Below are positions 35,796-46,900 of a stretch of DNA of 64,000 nucleotides, one piece after another. How positions within the stretch are numbered: position 1 is the stretch's first letter; every line of letters starts with the position of its first letter. Source of the DNA: Gymnogyps californianus (Eukaryota; Chordata; Aves; Accipitriformes; Cathartidae); contig NC_059482.1 of NCBI RefSeq assembly GCF_018139145.2, forward strand, positions 22,281,332 through 22,345,331. The letters are read 5' to 3'. The position numbers were made by a program, and so were the translations under genes. A model generated the notes under the pieces. It was not told the DNA's origin. It worked only from the letters and a program-made list of their open reading frames with translations, and searched no databases.

Positions 35796-38700
35796 CCCGT
35801 GCCGGGCAGAGCTTCCCGGCAGGAAGCAGCAGAGCGTTCAGCGCTGCTCGGCAGGAGCACGGGTCCCCTGCCCGCTGCCAGAACCAGAACCAGTGTCACC
35901 AGCACCCATGTCCCATGGGACAGGGGAGCACAGGGCACAGCCTCCCCCCAGGGCCACCCCTCCATCGGTGTCTCCCCCCGCCTCCCCCCGCAGGGTGATG
36001 CCCCCAGGACCTGCTTGTCTGCTGGGGGAGCGCCATACGGGTGCTGGGCCACATGCCACCCGGGTCCCGGTGCCTTGGCCAGCCACGCTTGGGTTTCTCC
36101 CGGTGCCCGGAGCAGGCAGGTAAGGTGTGAATCCCTTCCCGGCTGCTCCCTGCGATGTGGGGCTAAGGACCCCTGGGTGATCCCAAACCATTTCTCAGCA
36201 CCCCGCTCTTTGTTTGCCACCCGGAGCGGGCAGCACCCTGCCACCCGGCTTCCCAACGTTATTCTGGGGCTGCAGCGCGGCGAGCCGTGCTGGAAGGTCA
36301 GCTCCTGGCTTGCCCCAGCTGGTGCCGCGAGGCTCGAGGGAAGCCCTACCGCGCAGTGCCGGGTGCCGGGTCTGTGCCACCTCCGGTGAGTGCCGGCAGG
36401 AGCTCCCTGCACCGCCCCAGCTGGGGGGCAAAGTCCTCTCCTTTCCAGGTTTATTACACAGGGTAATTGCTGCCGCTGGGCTCGCTTTATTAAGCACCTG
36501 CTTTAATATTTCACCAAGTCTCCGTACTCGGTGATCCTTCGTGCGTCCCTGCCGTGGGCCTGACCCTCGGTGCCATCCGCAGGGAGGGCGAGAGGCTTTC
36601 GCGTGCCAGGATCAACACCGGTCTCTGATCCCAGAGGAGCCGGGCTCTGCCAGCCGGGCTGCAGTCGGTGCCGGCTGCCCCTGCCAGACCCCGCGAGCCC
36701 TGGCACGGTGGTGGCAGTGGCAGCGGATGCCTGTGCCATCCTTCTTGGAAACGAGCCCCCTGGTACCGGCGGAAAAACACATTTCATCAGCGGCAACGCT
36801 GCAGAAGTGCAGCGTCGAACAGGCTGGGGTGGTTTTGCCGGGGTGTGGTGGTGGACCCGGCTGGGTTCGCAGCTCCGCTCTTCCAGGCAGGGGAATGCCG
36901 GCGAGGTAGAGGAGGAGGAGGAGGGATGTTCCCAACAGCATGGCCGCAGGCTCTCCCGCAGGAATCTGCTCGCTTGCGGCACTGGGCTACTGAACTCGGT
37001 GAAAATGATGGAGGTGGCCACAAGGCAGAGCCTCAGGGGACTTGGGCTCTGAAGAGGACCCTGTTAAACTTCCCCACCTCATCATTTCACCAGGGCTTGA
37101 AAAATCCCGTTGGAGAAAGGTTGTTTTCCAAAGATGTGGTCTCCTGAGAGAGCATCCCTCACTGCACCGGCTGAGCCAGAGCTGCCGGGGCATGCAAGGG
37201 AGCGGGGTCAGGGATACAGTGTTTTACAGAGACAGCCAGAACATAGAGTCCGTACCGATGACGGTGTTTCACAAAGGGTAGATGTGGCCATTCCCAAATT
37301 GCAACGTGAATTCACACATCTCCTTGAGAGCTGGGTTGCGTGTCCAACCATCCATCCCTTCCAGAGCTTCTCACGCATGGTCTCGGGATGCCCTTCTTGT
37401 GGGACGCCTCAAGATGGGTTGTAGATAGCCATGGTGTGCTCTGTTGGCCACAGTCAGGGCTTTCTGTGGATGCTCTCACCAAGAGGTCCGGTGGCATGGG
37501 GCTGGACCACCAGCATCCTTTGCCAGCCCTGGCCGTTCCCCACCTCTTCCCCAAAAGGCCGGCGTGCGGTTAGGGTGACCTTGGTGGCTATTCCCTTGAA
37601 GACAGCGCCTGGCCTTGTTCATCTTCCCATTGCTCAACAGCGGAGGGTGCCTCCCAGCCGCGCTGCGCTGTTAGGAAACGCTGGTGATAGCCCCATTACC
37701 TTTCGACCTACTTAAGCTCTTCTGTACCCGTCCTGCTAATTACAGCTCAGCTTTTTCAGGGGAAGAGGGGCTGGTTCGACCGCAGCCACCTCCCACACCC
37801 TTCCTGGGGCTGCTCACGCAGGTCCCTGGGGGGACACACACCACATCTTCCTAGTGCTCCCTTGCCCTAGGCTGTTCCTCCAGCTCGGTGGAGCCTCCCA
37901 TGACTAACAGGTTTTGAGATAATTGTTCCACTCCCTAATCTCATCTGCAGAAGATTCATGACATTGTTTTCCAAGTGCCATGAGCCATTTCCAGGGGCTC
38001 TAAGCCCATGAGGGATGTGATTCATCCATGCTGCTCCCACAGGTACTTAATCTTCTCCAAAACAGCAAGGCCTTCTTCCACGGCTATTATCTCCTTAGCA
38101 AACACCACCCAGGCAAGCGCCTAACAGGGCACTTTTGTCTGTTCGGTGCTGATGGAGACTTGTGCCAGCGCTTGCTGCCTCGCACAGGCCATGGGGTATA
38201 GTCCTTCCCCGGGAGCAGTTGTCTCGGGAGAGGGGACCATGGAGCTGGGACCCCCTTGGATGTCACTTGTGAGTACCTACCATGGAGCATCAAGCCCATG
38301 AGAGAGGAGATGCTGGAAACGTCCCTCGTTAACAAAAGCAGATGGGGCTCCTTCTCTCCCACACCATGTCCTCAAAGAGCCCTTGGGACGGACGTGGGTC
38401 CATCCTTCTTCGCAGTGAAGACGTGGGACACTGGAGCCCGTTGGCATCTGGGGCTGGAGACAGTTCAGGGGTGACAAAGGCCGTTGCGCTGCCTGAAATT
38501 AACTCTCGTTTTGACCCAAAGCGTCTTGCAGAGGACAGTGATTAATTACTCCCAGCATCAAATATTTGTGTCCTACCACTGAACTCGTACTGTTCTACTG
38601 GTTCTGGTTGGACTTCGCTGCCGGAGCGGGATCTCTCTATTATCGTGGCTTTCTTCTCTGGGGAGGGCAGATCCTCGGGTGGCTGTGATTCAGCTAATCC

Positions 38701-41700
38701 AGGCTCAGCTCCAGGAAGCCTCTCCTGCACTCAGCACTTTAATGTCCCCATGATCTTTCCCCAAGCCCAGGGCATGGAAACCAGGTCTTTCAAAGCCCAG
38801 CCTGGAGGCACTTCCCACGGCATGGCCAACCTGAGCCACAGTCGCCCAAGGAGCCACCTTAACTCCTTGTGCTGGGATCTTCTCCCCCTTCTCCCCCCAG
38901 GACTTTCCACCCCTTGTTTCCAACTTACTTTGGGCCATGACCGAGGACTTTTTTGGGGGCTTTCCTTATGTCTTGCTGCTGTAAAACACAGGCAACCGTT
39001 TGTGCCCATCATCCTGTGCATCTGATGCCACGTTGGTGGGATCAGCCTGAGTCCCAGGCTTTGATCCTCTGTCTGCGGGGGGGTTTCCACGTGCCTCAGC
39101 TGGATGATGGGCACAGCCCAAACCTCTCCCCAGATCCTGGCAGGACCTCTCTGCTCTTGGGGTGCTGCGACTGGAGCAGCTCCTTCGGGGAGTACCAGGG
39201 CTGCTCCCCAGGACAGCGTTGCTGGCAGCATGGAGCATCCAGCCGAGCGCTGACCCCGGATCTGGCTCTTTGCGAATCCCCTCGTCTTCGGAAAATTCCT
39301 GCCTCCGACTTGTTTTTTTCAGGTTGCGCAGGATCCCCAGGTATTTACAAAACACGGCTCCGCTTCCAACTGCCTTCATGGCTTCGGGAGAGGTTTCACC
39401 TTCTGGGAAGCCGCTCCCTAGTCTGACCTCGAGCTTTTCCGCCCCGGTGAGGACCCCGTGTCGCCGTGCCCGCTCCCCCACGCGGCCTTGGCAGCTCCTT
39501 CGCCAGCTGGGCTTTCTGCACCACGGTTCTCCAAACAAGAGCTGCTTTTGGGCTGCAGGGACCTTGCTCCTTTGGTGTGGCTGGGAAGCATCGGTGACAC
39601 TCCGAAGTGCTCCCAGCTCCGCTAATGCCTGGTACTCTGCATCCCCCATCTCCTCGGGCACGTGTGGTACCTATGCCAGGCTTGCTTTGCCAGCCCATCA
39701 TCACCCTCTCATCTCCCGTCTCTCCTGTGCTCATCACAGGGCATCTACCTCGATATTAGGGTGATGGGGACAGGGCAAATGTGCCTCCCCCTTGGCCACG
39801 AGACAGATCCCAGGGGAATCCGGCTGGGCCACGCTCCAGGTGACGTCCTGCCGCCTCTGCCCCCAGGGGAGAGGGCAGTAGGTCACGGCAGCAGTGACCT
39901 GGTTCCCGTCCCACGCCTCCGTCCTGCCGGGGAAGGCGGTTGCAGAGCAGAGCGTGTCACCAGCCCCAGGTTGCTCAAGAGAGTTGGGGCCAGGAGGTAG
40001 AGGAGGAGCCCTCCAGCTGAGACAGCAGGAGGAATTTGGGGGAGGCAGACGATCATGATGCTCCTGGAAGGTGGCCAGGGCGCACCGGTGCTTGCAAGAA
40101 GCGCTCTGGATGGCTCCGACCTGCAAACAAAAGTGAGGTTATGCTGTCCCTGCTGGGAACTGTGCTTCTCACGCAAGGTGGTGGGGCTTTGTGGCAACCA
40201 CGAGCCCAGGACCGCGGGTGGTCGTCCCCCCCCCGAGCTTGGGGACAGCAGTGGGGACGTGCCCACGTGGCACGAGGCTGGAGCCAACCTCGGAGCGTGG
40301 CAGCAAAGAGGACCCCGCGCTGGGACAGTCCCGTGGAAAGGGCTGGCAGGGTGGGATGGAGGAGGCAGGGGACATCCTCCAGCACAGGCTCTGTAATGGG
40401 TGGGAGCGGGTCTCCACCACCAAACTGGTACAGAAGAGGGTAAATGTGACAGCAAGTGGAGCTGGGCTTGTCCCCACTGTCCCCTGCTCACCCCCCCGCC
40501 TGGAAGGGGGCCAGGGCAAGATGGGGGCCAGGGCCAAGCGCTGGAAAGACGGCCGAGCGCAGGGGGACAGGAGCCTGTCCCCGCCAGCAAGACGAACAGC
40601 CGGGACCAAGGACGTGGCTGTCATCTCACCAGGGACACGGAAGAGGCAGGACGTCTCGCCAGAGAAAGGCGGGGGGCGGGGGGGAGCGGGATGCAGCCCC
40701 CCTGGGTGCTGGGGAGGGGGAGAACAGCAAACCGAAGGCCAGCGGAAAGCACCCAAAGAGTGGCGGGACACCAGGCGTCGTTTCAGGTGGCCTCGCCGTG
40801 TGCGTGGCCGCCGTGCCCCCTCGTGGCAGCAGGACACAGCTGGTGGCCCCGGGCTGGCGTGGGCAGGAGCCATGCAGAGGCTGAGCCCGGGTGCAGGCAG
40901 GGATGGAGGCAGGGATGGAGGTGTTGGGTACCATGAGGTGCCCCGGCAGGGTCACCTCATCCCACCCAGAGCATCCTTCTGGGGGTGCAGCACCCCAACC
41001 CCGGCTCTGCTGATGCTGCTCGAGGCCAGACGTGCCCCGGGTCCCCACCAAGCCTCATGTGGCAGCCCACGAACCTGCCTCCGCTCGCAAAGGAGTCTCT
41101 GGCATCCCGCCACCCTCTCTCCCTCCCGGGAGGGGCTGCGCCTGCCTGGTGTTTTTTTGGCATAAGCCACTTGCGCCACGGCCAAGCCAAGCACTTCAGG
41201 CGCCGCTCAAGGGCAGCGAGTGCCCAGGGCCGGGCCGGGAATCCTGGAAATATCACCAAGGCTGCAAAAAAAAAACCCCAGCTGGAAAAAAAATAAACAG
41301 GGGTTGGCAGAGGGCTTTGCTGAGGACACAGCCGCCTCAAGTCCTGCTAAACCGCTTGGGGAGGGGCATTCCCCAGCACCCTGCCTCAGTTTCCCCCAGC
41401 AAGCCCTCGGGAGCAACAGTCCTGGGGTTGTCACATGTATAATGTCACTTTGGGTACCTGGGGCAGGTGCAGGGTGTCGGGAAGATGCTTTCCTACCCCT
41501 TTCTCCTTCCTGCTGTGCACCTGAGTGGCTCAATGTCACCTGTCGTGACCTCTTCATCCTCTCTTTGCAGACCCAAGTCAAGCACCCAGAGAGGCAGACC
41601 ATGTCTTGGGGCACCTCTGGGACACCTGCAGCTCTTAGCATGGTATCTTGCTGTCCCCAGAGCCACCCGGGAACATCTCAGGCACATCGAGAGCTGGGGC

Positions 41701-42905
41701 GGGCTGGTGCTGCCCAGCTCCTCCGAGGCCACCGGCGTGTCCAGCCTCACGGGAGAGGGACAACCCCAGGCAGAGGTTAGCCAGGAGGAAGGAGCTGCCC
41801 TGCCCAGTGGAGTTTTTCTTCATTCCTTGAAAGCCGCAGAGACCTGCTGTGCGGGATTCAGGGCTGGAGGCAGCGCCAGGGCAGCGCCGAGGTGGAGCTG
41901 CCGTGATGGATGACGTGACGTTGTTCCTAAATGCCTCTACCACGGGCGATAGTGCCCAAAGCACTGCAGCTGGTAGAGGAGGATCCTCCGAAATGGTACC
42001 CACCCACCATCTAGCACCCACGGGGAGCATCGCAGCCAGCACCCAGCGTGGGTTTTAATCCGTGCCTGGGATGGCATGAGCCACGCTGGGCCAGGAGGTG
42101 GCATGTTCCTCCCTGCACATCTCCCAGTCCCCCATGGGGACAGGCAAAACCTGCCCTCGCTGCAGTTACATCATGAGGCAGCCCGGCTCTGCCAAGCACG
42201 GGGAGATGTTTCCAAGGCTTGCAGCTTGGCCAGGGCCAGGTTTGCAGGGGGCAACGTGGCTGCTGTGCCCTGGACCCACTCCGCGAGGGGTTATTACCCT
42301 GCCTCGGACCCAGGTCTGGGTCTGGCTAAAATCCCCCAGGAGGGGTTTGTAAGGGAGAGGTGACGTTTGAGATGGGGCATATACTCTTGATTTGACTGCG
42401 CCATGGCCTTGCGCTCGAGCCACCGCTCCTGCCCTTGAGCGTGCAGCCTTGAGCCTGGCAGCAGTCCTCGCTCCTTCTGGCAGGGTCCCCCCTGGGTGTC
42501 CCAATACAGAGGGGATCACACTGTCCCTGGGAGGGACGATGGTGCCTGCAAGCCACAGGGCTAGCTGCTGCGGGCCCAGTGCTTGCCTCAGGCAGCAGGG
42601 CTGGGGATGCAGCAGGAGGGCTGCTGGCTTGGCCCAAGGGGGGAAGTACCACATCGCCCCAGCCTCTCGGGGCTCCGCAGGGGATGGGGACACCGGGCTT
42701 CCCAGGTAGGGCCAACCCTGGGACATCTCTGGCAGCACCCAGGTCCTGCTCAGGACCATGGCGACAGCTTCCCCAGGGATGCTGGAGGGAGCATCACCCC
42801 TTCCCTCCTGCCACCGCCCTTGGCACTGCCTGCTCCAGCCCATGCCATCAAGAGCCTCCAGCATCCCAGCCCAGCAGCGGGGTGACCCAGGCGCAGGGAC
42901 AAGGG
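35796..42905. other. Intergenic region between HSD11B2 and FHOD1
   Basis: Seven kilobases without a gene I can recognise on either strand. GC-rich with long random open frames. Weak items: minus-strand AATAAA hexamers near 36449 and 36486, and a minus-strand open frame at 38966-39661 (listed separately). No TMEM208, ZDHHC1, TPPP3 or PLEKHG4 exon, the genes expected near here from mammals, was seen. Confidence 0.6.
38966..39661 (-). other. Open reading frame of 231 codons, unassigned, doubtful
   Basis: An uninterrupted frame starting MPEEMGDAEYQAL, with an even residue mix that includes a charged stretch (LRNLKKTSRRQEFSEDEG). It is less biased than the surrounding Pro/Arg/Gly-rich chance frames. 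No family, signal peptide, membrane segment or repeat is recognised. It may be a chance frame in GC-rich DNA, an exon of an unknown transcript or a retroelement remnant. The opposite strand is also open for about 200 codons here, which argues for chance. Confidence 0.12.
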
Positions 42906-42928
42906 ACGCTTGCAGCGTGTCAGATCAC

Positions 42929-42934
42929 TTTATT
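42929..42934 (-). terminator. Poly(A) signal AATAAA for FHOD1
   Basis: The minus strand reads GGCAATAAAGTGATCTG, 330 bases after the FHOD1 stop codon. The implied 3' UTR runs from 43261 down to about 42910. Confidence 0.7.
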
Positions 42935-43261
42935 GCCACAGGGGTCATGGGCCAGACCCATTTCCCAGATGGGGTCTAGGTCCAGCCCCTTGACCCCTCT
43001 AATACTGTCGAGAAGATGAATCCCGAGTATCCACACCCACACATGGGCGCTGAGCATCCTCCATCCCGGCCACCGCAGAGCAGCTCCGGGGCATCACTCC
43101 CATCCTGCAGCCTGCAGCTCCGGGAGCTGGAGGCCAGCAGGGAAAAGCAAGGCAAGACGGAGGGTGCAGAGCATGCCAGTCCTGGAGCAGCAAGGGCTGC
43201 CACCACGTCCTGCCCTGGGGGCTGCCGGCGGTGGGGAGCAGCACGAGGCCCCTCGGCCCCC

Positions 43262-43935
43262 TCAAACCTCCATGCCGGGTGCCCGCCCCAGGCCCAGCGC
43301 CTGCACCAGGTCATCGCTGAGCCCGCTCTTCAGCGTCCGTCTCACTGCGGGAAGAGGAGAGCGTGGCACTGGCAGCGTGAGCAGGGCTGGCTGCCAGGGT
43401 CCCCACGCACTGGGTGCCTGCCCGGACATGGTGGCCCTGGCATGCTGGGGAGGGGAGGGGTGGCAATGGGGTGCAGGGGCATGGTGTGGTCTCAGGGTAC
43501 CTCCTGCTGTGGCCTGGTGGGCTCAACATGGGAGGTCAGGGGTGGCCAGTGGGGAAGGAGCCAGGCAGGGCACGGGGACAAGGACACAGAGATAGGACAA
43601 GGCACGGGAACAGAGGCACAGAGATGGGATAGGACACAGGGACAAGGACAGAGATGGGACAGGGACACAGAGATGGGAAAAAGCACCTGGGCAGGGACAC
43701 AGAGATGGGACAGAGCACAGGGACAGGGACAGAGCACAGGGACAGGGATGGGACTTACAGGACTTCCTATTGCCGCGGGACCTCCTGCGCTCCTTGTTGG
43801 CGCAGGGCCGAGGGTTGGCGTTGTGAGTCACCGATTTCACCAGTCGGTCCATGATTTCATCCGAAGCGTCGTCTGGGGAGCTGGGAACGTCCTCCTGGGC
43901 TGGAGAGCCCTGGGCTGGAGTGGCGTGTCCTGTCC
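43262..43935 (-). other. FHOD1: FHOD1 C-terminal autoregulatory (DAD) exons 23-24
   Basis: Exon 23 encodes [12 protein letters not shown], the hydrophobic DAD helix, then the basic stretch [10 protein letters not shown]. Exon 24 continues [20 protein letters not shown] to the stop (43262-43264). In human FHOD1, ROCK phosphorylates three sites in this basic stretch to release autoinhibition. The matching residues are S1253, S1259 and T1263 here, so that switch looks conserved. Confidence 0.88.
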
Positions 43936-46900
43936 CTGCATGGGGACAACGGGGATGCTGGCATCAGCCATGCCCAGCCAGCCAGACATGCCTTGAGTGC
44001 CTCTGCCACCTCGCTCCTACCCCGGCTGGCCCGGCTGCGGCGGACAGGGGCATCCGTAGGGGAGGTCAGCAGGCTCTTCATGCTCTCGTGACCCGCTTCC
44101 ATCTGCTCCTCGGGGCCGCTGGACACCACGGCGGGCGGTGAAGCAGCCTCGGCGATGCCGGAGAACTTCTCGGTCTGCAGTGGGAGGAGAGGCAGGTGTC
44201 GGGGACCTGGGGGGCATCACCTGGTGGTGGCAACCGGCCGAGCGTCCCCGTACCTCAGTGATGAGCCGTCCCCGGGTCTTGTTGCGCTCGCGGTGGGCAG
44301 CCCGTTTCTTCTGCTGCTGCAGGACACGCTCCCGGCAGGTGCGGTACTCCAGGGCGAACTCCCGCAGCAGCTTGCAGATGGGTGTCACCTTCACGTCCCG
44401 CGCCGCGCTCGCCGGGTACCCCAGGTACAGCAGGAAGGAGCGAAACCTGCGGGGACGTCGGTCACAGTGGGCCACCAACAGGACTGCGGCGTTCCTGCCG
44501 CATCCCCAGGACCTCGAGCCACCGACCTGTTGAGGACGCGCCTGTGCACCACCTTCAAGACGACAATGCGCTGGGTGCTGTCCTTGAGGAAGTCTGTCAG
44601 CTTGCTCTTCAGCACCGGCTTGGTCTCATGCTTGGCAATCACCTTCAGGTTGTCCCAGGAGGCCCTGCACCTCCGCTCCAGCTGCATCAGGCTGTTGGCC
44701 AGCTCGTCAAAGTCAACCTGGAAGAGCGAGACATCAGCCCTCGGCCATGCCGGTGGAGCTGGGTGGCCATGGGACCCACACCCTTGCCTTACCCTGGTGT
44801 CATCTGCCTTGCCTCACCTTGGCGGAGCGGGTGATGGAGGCAATCTCTGAGTAGAGGTCAGTGGTTTCTGGGAACTTCTCTACCACCATCTGGCAGAGAT
44901 GGTGGAGCAGGGACTGCCGGTGCACCGTGTCCTTCACTTCCGAGACCTTCTCCAGGTAGCCCAGCTCAAAGCCTCTGCTCTGAAACCCCAATGGACTCAG
45001 CAGGGCCTCTCCATCCCTCCTCCAGCAGACCTCCAGTCTGCAGACCCACTGGGCCCCCACCAGCTCCACCCAGCCTCAGGCGCTGTCCCAGGCTTCCCAC
45101 GGTCCCTCTTGGGTACCCATGCACCATGGCTGGTCCTGCCCTTGCAGCACTCAAGACAGGGCATGTCCCTCCACACCCTGCTCCTCACCTGGGAGCCATT
45201 CAAGAAGTTGCCCATGGCCAGCAGCGTGGCCAGGATGCACTTGAAGGTGTAATTTCTGGCCAGCTGCTCCATGCCCATCTTCAGATCAAAGAGTGGCTCT
45301 GCAATCTCCTGGGCGAGAAGAGAGGCAGGTGAGATCCCTTGGCCACCCACCCTTGGGAGCTTCAGCATTCACCCTTGCCCATAAGGACAACCACCTCATG
45401 GTCAACCCAAGCCCATGCTTGCCTTGGGGACCTGCAGCTCGTCCCCAGCCAGGACAGCACCTTCTGTACTTGGACATGGCTGGTCCCCACCAGGAACATG
45501 CTTGGCTCAGCGCTCAGCACTGCTGGGGCTGGCAGCGGTGGGAGGGCGGAGGGCAGATGGGGTACATGGCTCTGTACCTGCTCCAGGCTCTCGTAGTCCA
45601 GCTTGAAGGCCCAGAGCTGGAGCCTGGCCGTGAGGTCGCTGATGGAAGACAGGGCGAGCAGGAACTGCTCCGCAGAGCCCAAGGGCACATCAGGGTTGGC
45701 CAACTGGGCCTCCTGGATCTTCTGCTTCTCCTCCTCGGTCGGGACCATGGTCAGGATTTTCTAGAGCAGGCAAAGAGGGATGTGTCAGACTCCAGACACG
45801 TCACCATGGGATGTGTCACCCCAGGGCTGGCAGCATGGCATGGAGGCCTCCTGGCCAGGGGAAGCGACCTGCAGGAGGACCTCAGAGGGGCCGAGCTTCT
45901 CTCGTGCTCACCTCAATCCCTTCCTTATTGACCGCGAACTCGTCAAAGTTGAGCACGGCCGTCTTGATGATGTGCACGGGTGGCAGCACCGTGAGGCCAA
46001 TGTTGATGGCGTTGCTCCTCTTGGGGTCCAGCACCACCACCACCTTCTTCCCATCGATGGCCTTCTGCAAAGAGGACAAGATGGATGGGGACAGCCAGGC
46101 AAAGGGCTCGCCTTCATGAAAACTCCGTGGACACGGGGAGCCGATCAGGGACCCGGTGGTGAGCCAAACAGGGACCCGGTGGTGAGCCAAACCTGCGCGC
46201 TGCCCATCACCATCCCCACTGAGCCTCCGGGCTGCGGGTACTCATCCTTAGCATAGGGTAGGGGTGATGGTGCATGCCTAGGGTCCCCACAGGAACTAAC
46301 AGCCTTCCTCCCACCCCTCAAGTCCCTTTGGCTGATGGGTGCCGGCCCCGCTGGTACCTTTGAAGTTGGCACTTCCTTTGACCGGGACTCAAAGAGGTGC
46401 TCCAGTTTGGCAGCATTGATCTCGACGTTCTGCAGGGACGCCCACAGTGTTGCCTGGCCGAACCTGCCCGGCCCCACAGTGCCATCCAGCTGCTTCAGCT
46501 CCTTCCAGAAGAGCTTCACTGTCCTCTTTTTCTTGGCCTGGGAGGGGCCATCTGTTGCTGAGGGGCCTGGCAGCCCTGGGGGGGGCGGGCAACCGGGGAC
46601 CACAGGAGGTGGAGGTGGAGGTGGTGGGCAGCCAGGGACTGCAGGAGGTGGAGGTGGTGGGCAGCCAGGGACCATAGGAGGTGGAGGTGGAGGTGGCGGG
46701 CAGCCAGGGACCGCAGGAGGTGGAGGGGGAACCATGAGAGCTCCAGCGCTCGTTGCTTCAATGCCAGGAGAGAGGAAGGAGCCGTTGGCCATGGGCCCCG
46801 TGTCCAGGATGTCAAAGTCTTCTTCTTCCCCCAAATCAGTGAAGTCCAGGTCCTTGATCTTCAGCTGCACGGGGCTGGCCTCCAGGCGCTCCCACGTCAG

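Noticed and set aside
40169..41165. Long plus- and minus-strand open frames in the HSD11B2-FHOD1 interval (up to 324 codons)
   Set aside because: Arg/Gly/Pro-biased translations on both strands, no recognisable motif and no splice-supported extension.
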